In this document: positions 5,743 to 7,275 of the stretch, piece after piece
Position numbering within the stretch: the stretch's first letter is position 1
Layout of the letters: every line of letters begins with the position of its first letter
Source: Akkermansia sp.
Lineage (GTDB): Bacteria > Verrucomicrobiota > Verrucomicrobiia > Verrucomicrobiales > Akkermansiaceae
Direction of reading: 5' to 3'
DNA: 7,275 nucleotides
NCBI GenBank assembly: GCA_020047775.1
Contig: JAIFNK010000283.1
Span: 1-7,275 of the forward strand
Notes under the pieces: model-generated
The model's input: only the letters and a program-made list of their open reading frames with translations
The model's database searches: none
What the model was told of the DNA's origin: nothing
Position numbers and translations under genes: made by a program

Positions 5743-6936
5743 TCAGATCGAGCGGCTGAGAGCTTGCTGATGCAGCAAATCCAAGTCCGCCGCCGGGATC
5801 GGCGTCGGATCGGGATACTCGAAGATTTCGCCTTCGAAATTCCGCAAAGTGATTTTTCCGGACGCGGTATCGACCACGTAGTTCGGGTTGATCGGGATTT
5901 TTCCGCCGCCGCCGGGTCCGTCGATGACGAACTGGGGGATCGCGTAGCCGGTGGTGTGGCCGCGTAGGCCTTCGATGATCGCCACGCCTTCCGCGACGGG
6001 CGTTCTGAGGTGGGACGAGCCGTTGATGAGGTCGCACTGGTAGAGATAATACGGCTTCACGCGGCACATCAGCAGCTTCTGGACGAGCGCTTTTTGGACT
6101 TCCACGCTGTCGTTCACGCCGCGGAGCATCACGCTTTGGTTGCCAAGCGGGATGCCGGCATCGGCGAGGCGGCCGAGCGCGTCGCGGACCTCGGTGGTGA
6201 GTTCGCGCGGGTGATTGCTGTGGATGGAGATGAAAAGCGGGTGGTGCTTTTTCAGCATGGTACACAGCTCCGGGGTGATCCGCTGGGGTAGGAAAATCGG
6301 AATCCGCGAACCGATGCGGATAAACTGGATGTGCGGGATCGACCGCAGGCGGGTGAGGATTTTATCGAGGCGGTCGTCCGAGAAGAGCAGGGGATCGCCG
6401 CCGGAAAGCAGGACGTCGCGGATTTCGGTGTGTTTTTCGAGATACTTGAATGCCGGTTCCCACTGGGTTTCCAGGTGTTGCTCGCCGACGCCGGAGACGA
6501 CTCGCGAGCGGGTGCAGTAGCGGCAGTAGGAGGCGCAGCGGTCGGTGACGAGAAACAGCACGCGGTCCGGGTAGCGGTGGACGAGACCGGGAACCGGCAT
6601 GTGCGAATCCTCGCCGCAGGGATCGGCCATTTCCTCGGGCGCGTTCCAGCCTTCCTCGATGCGCGGAATCACCTGGCGGCGGATCGGGCAATCCGGGTCA
6701 TCGCGGTCGATGAGATTGAAAAAGTGCGGCGTGATCGACATCGCCAGCTTGGTGCCGGCGAGCAGGACGCCGGCACGTTCCTCGTCGGTTAGGTTCAGTC
6801 GCAGGTCGAGATCCGCGAGGGAATCGACGCGATTTCTGAGCTGCCAGCGGTGGTCATCCCAGTGGTCCGTGACTTCGTCTGACCAATAGCCGGGGGCGTG
6901 GGAAATGAAGGTTGAGTCGAGGTCGGTGGGGCGCAT
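5743..6936 (-). CDS. kamA: Lysine 2,3-aminomutase (radical SAM, PLP-dependent)
   Basis: A 397-residue cytoplasmic enzyme that interconverts L-lysine and L-beta-lysine using a [4Fe-4S] cluster, S-adenosylmethionine and PLP. The radical-SAM motif CxxxCxxC is CASYCRYC (Cys134, Cys138, Cys141). SGGDPLL at 178-184 follows, then QCDLINGSSHLRTP with Asp302, and FVIDGPGGGGK with Asp339 and the PLP-binding Lys346. The spacings Asp302-Asp339 (37) and Asp339-Lys346 (7) equal those of Asp293, Asp330 and Lys337 in the clostridial enzyme, where the two aspartates bind the lysine side chain. This argues for true lysine specificity over glutamate aminomutase or the EpmB translation-factor branch. The length is close to the clostridial enzyme. 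No beta-lysine acetyltransferase (ablB) or other lysine-fermentation gene is in the window, so the use of beta-lysine (osmolyte, fermentation or EF-P modification) is open. The ATG at 6936 has a pyrimidine-rich upstream region and no Shine-Dalgarno sequence. Confidence 0.9.
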   Translation of the reverse strand: MRPTDLDSTFISHAPGYWSDEVTDHWDDHRWQLRNRVDSLADLDLRLNLTDEERAGVLLAGTKLAMSITPHFFNLIDRDDPDCPIRRQVIPRIEEGWNAPEEMADPCGEDSHMPVPGLVHRYPDRVLFLVTDRCASYCRYCTRSRVVSGVGEQHLETQWEPAFKYLEKHTEIRDVLLSGGDPLLFSDDRLDKILTRLRSIPHIQFIRIGSRIPIFLPQRITPELCTMLKKHHPLFISIHSNHPRELTTEVRDALGRLADAGIPLGNQSVMLRGVNDSVEVQKALVQKLLMCRVKPYYLYQCDLINGSSHLRTPVAEGVAIIEGLRGHTTGYAIPQFVIDGPGGGGKIPINPNYVVDTASGKITLRNFEGEIFEYPDPTPIPAADLDLLHQQALSRSI

Positions 6937-7045
6937 GGAAGAAAGTGGGGAGGAATCAGGAGGGCGATTCGAGGCGGGTCAGCTGATTTCGTGAGAGGAT
7001 TAGATTTTGGACCGCATCGGGAAATCCGCAACCGGGAATCTTGAT
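6937..7045. other. Intergenic gap upstream of kamA
   Basis: 109 bases without a supported gene. The minus strand contains a near-repeat of about 14 bases (two ATTCCCGG..TGCGG-like copies, about 7010-7042) just after the upstream stop codon, but no clear terminator hairpin with a T-run and no convincing promoter boxes. Confidence 0.4.
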
Positions 7046-7275
7046 CTACTTGGCGGCGCAGCGGCGGATCAATTCGATCAGGCGGCCGGTAGAGGCGGCC
7101 ACGGTCGGGGCGAACGGCAGCATTTCATCCGCCTCGTCGGGGAGCACCAGCGGACGTGTCGCGACCCGGACCGCGGGCAGGTTCATTTCAAACAGCGTGC
7201 TGGCCAGGTCCGTATCCTCTCCGAGGCAAACGACCTCCGCGCCGTAAACCGCGCCGAGGCCGGATAGGAGATTGA
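7046..7275 (-). CDS. Unrecognised protein, C-terminal 75 residues
   Basis: An open minus-strand frame enters from the window edge (first whole codon at 7273) and stops with TAG at 7048-7046. The visible part reads NLLSGLGAVYGAEVVCLGED, then TLFEMNLPAVRVATRPLV, DEADEMLPFAPTVA and a C-terminal helix GRLIELIRRCAAK. Alternating hydrophobic strands and helices suggest an alpha/beta fold such as a Rossmann-like or SIS-type domain, but I do not recognise the family. It is co-directional with kamA, 109 bases upstream of it. The frame is supported by its high third-position GC and by having the only sensible protein composition among the frames. Confidence 0.65.
   Translation of the reverse strand, partial: NLLSGLGAVYGAEVVCLGEDTDLASTLFEMNLPAVRVATRPLVLPDEADEMLPFAPTVAASTGRLIELIRRCAAK

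Overview
The window is GC-rich bacterial DNA in which every gene I can support lies on the minus strand, so transcription reads from high to low coordinates. In that order it holds: the 3' end of an unrecognised gene (7275-7046), a lysine 2,3-aminomutase (kamA, 6936-5743), a very long single-chain FGAM synthase (purL, 5661-1900), a secreted ankyrin-repeat protein (1892-702), and a HipB-like antitoxin gene (497-153) that overlaps the start of a HipA-like kinase toxin gene (156 to beyond position 1). No RNA gene, insertion sequence, CRISPR array or clear terminator was seen.

The source is probably a free-living bacterium of the Verrucomicrobiota/Planctomycetota kind. This is inferred from the high GC, the mostly weak Shine-Dalgarno sites, the fused PurL with its glutaminase domain, the secreted ankyrin protein and the short repeats inside genes. 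No marker gene fixes the taxonomy.

Region 7275-5662 is metabolic. KamA keeps the radical-SAM cysteines, the PLP lysine and both aspartates that define lysine specificity, so it should make beta-lysine. The gaps on either side of kamA are short (109 and 81 bases).

Region 5661-702 is purL followed after 7 bases by the ankyrin gene, whose Shine-Dalgarno sequence overlaps the purL stop codon, so the two are probably co-transcribed and translationally linked. PurL is intact in all catalytic motifs but carries four repeat-derived peptide insertions in frame. Two contain the same 28-base hairpin element, which encodes VAAVSNRQA. Three degenerate arrays of 7-base units sit at other variable points, one directly beside the second hairpin copy. 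They resemble in design the STRR heptamer repeats of cyanobacteria, but here they lie inside an essential gene and are read as protein linkers.

Region 701-1 is a hipBA-type toxin-antitoxin module. Its control region holds four palindromes of the form TGAGC-N8-GCTCA (one degenerate) with centres 41, 42 and 41 bases apart. This matches the design of the E. coli hipBA operators (five-base arms, eight-base spacer, four sites) with a different arm sequence. The most notable observations are this phased operator array and the in-frame repeat insertions in purL.
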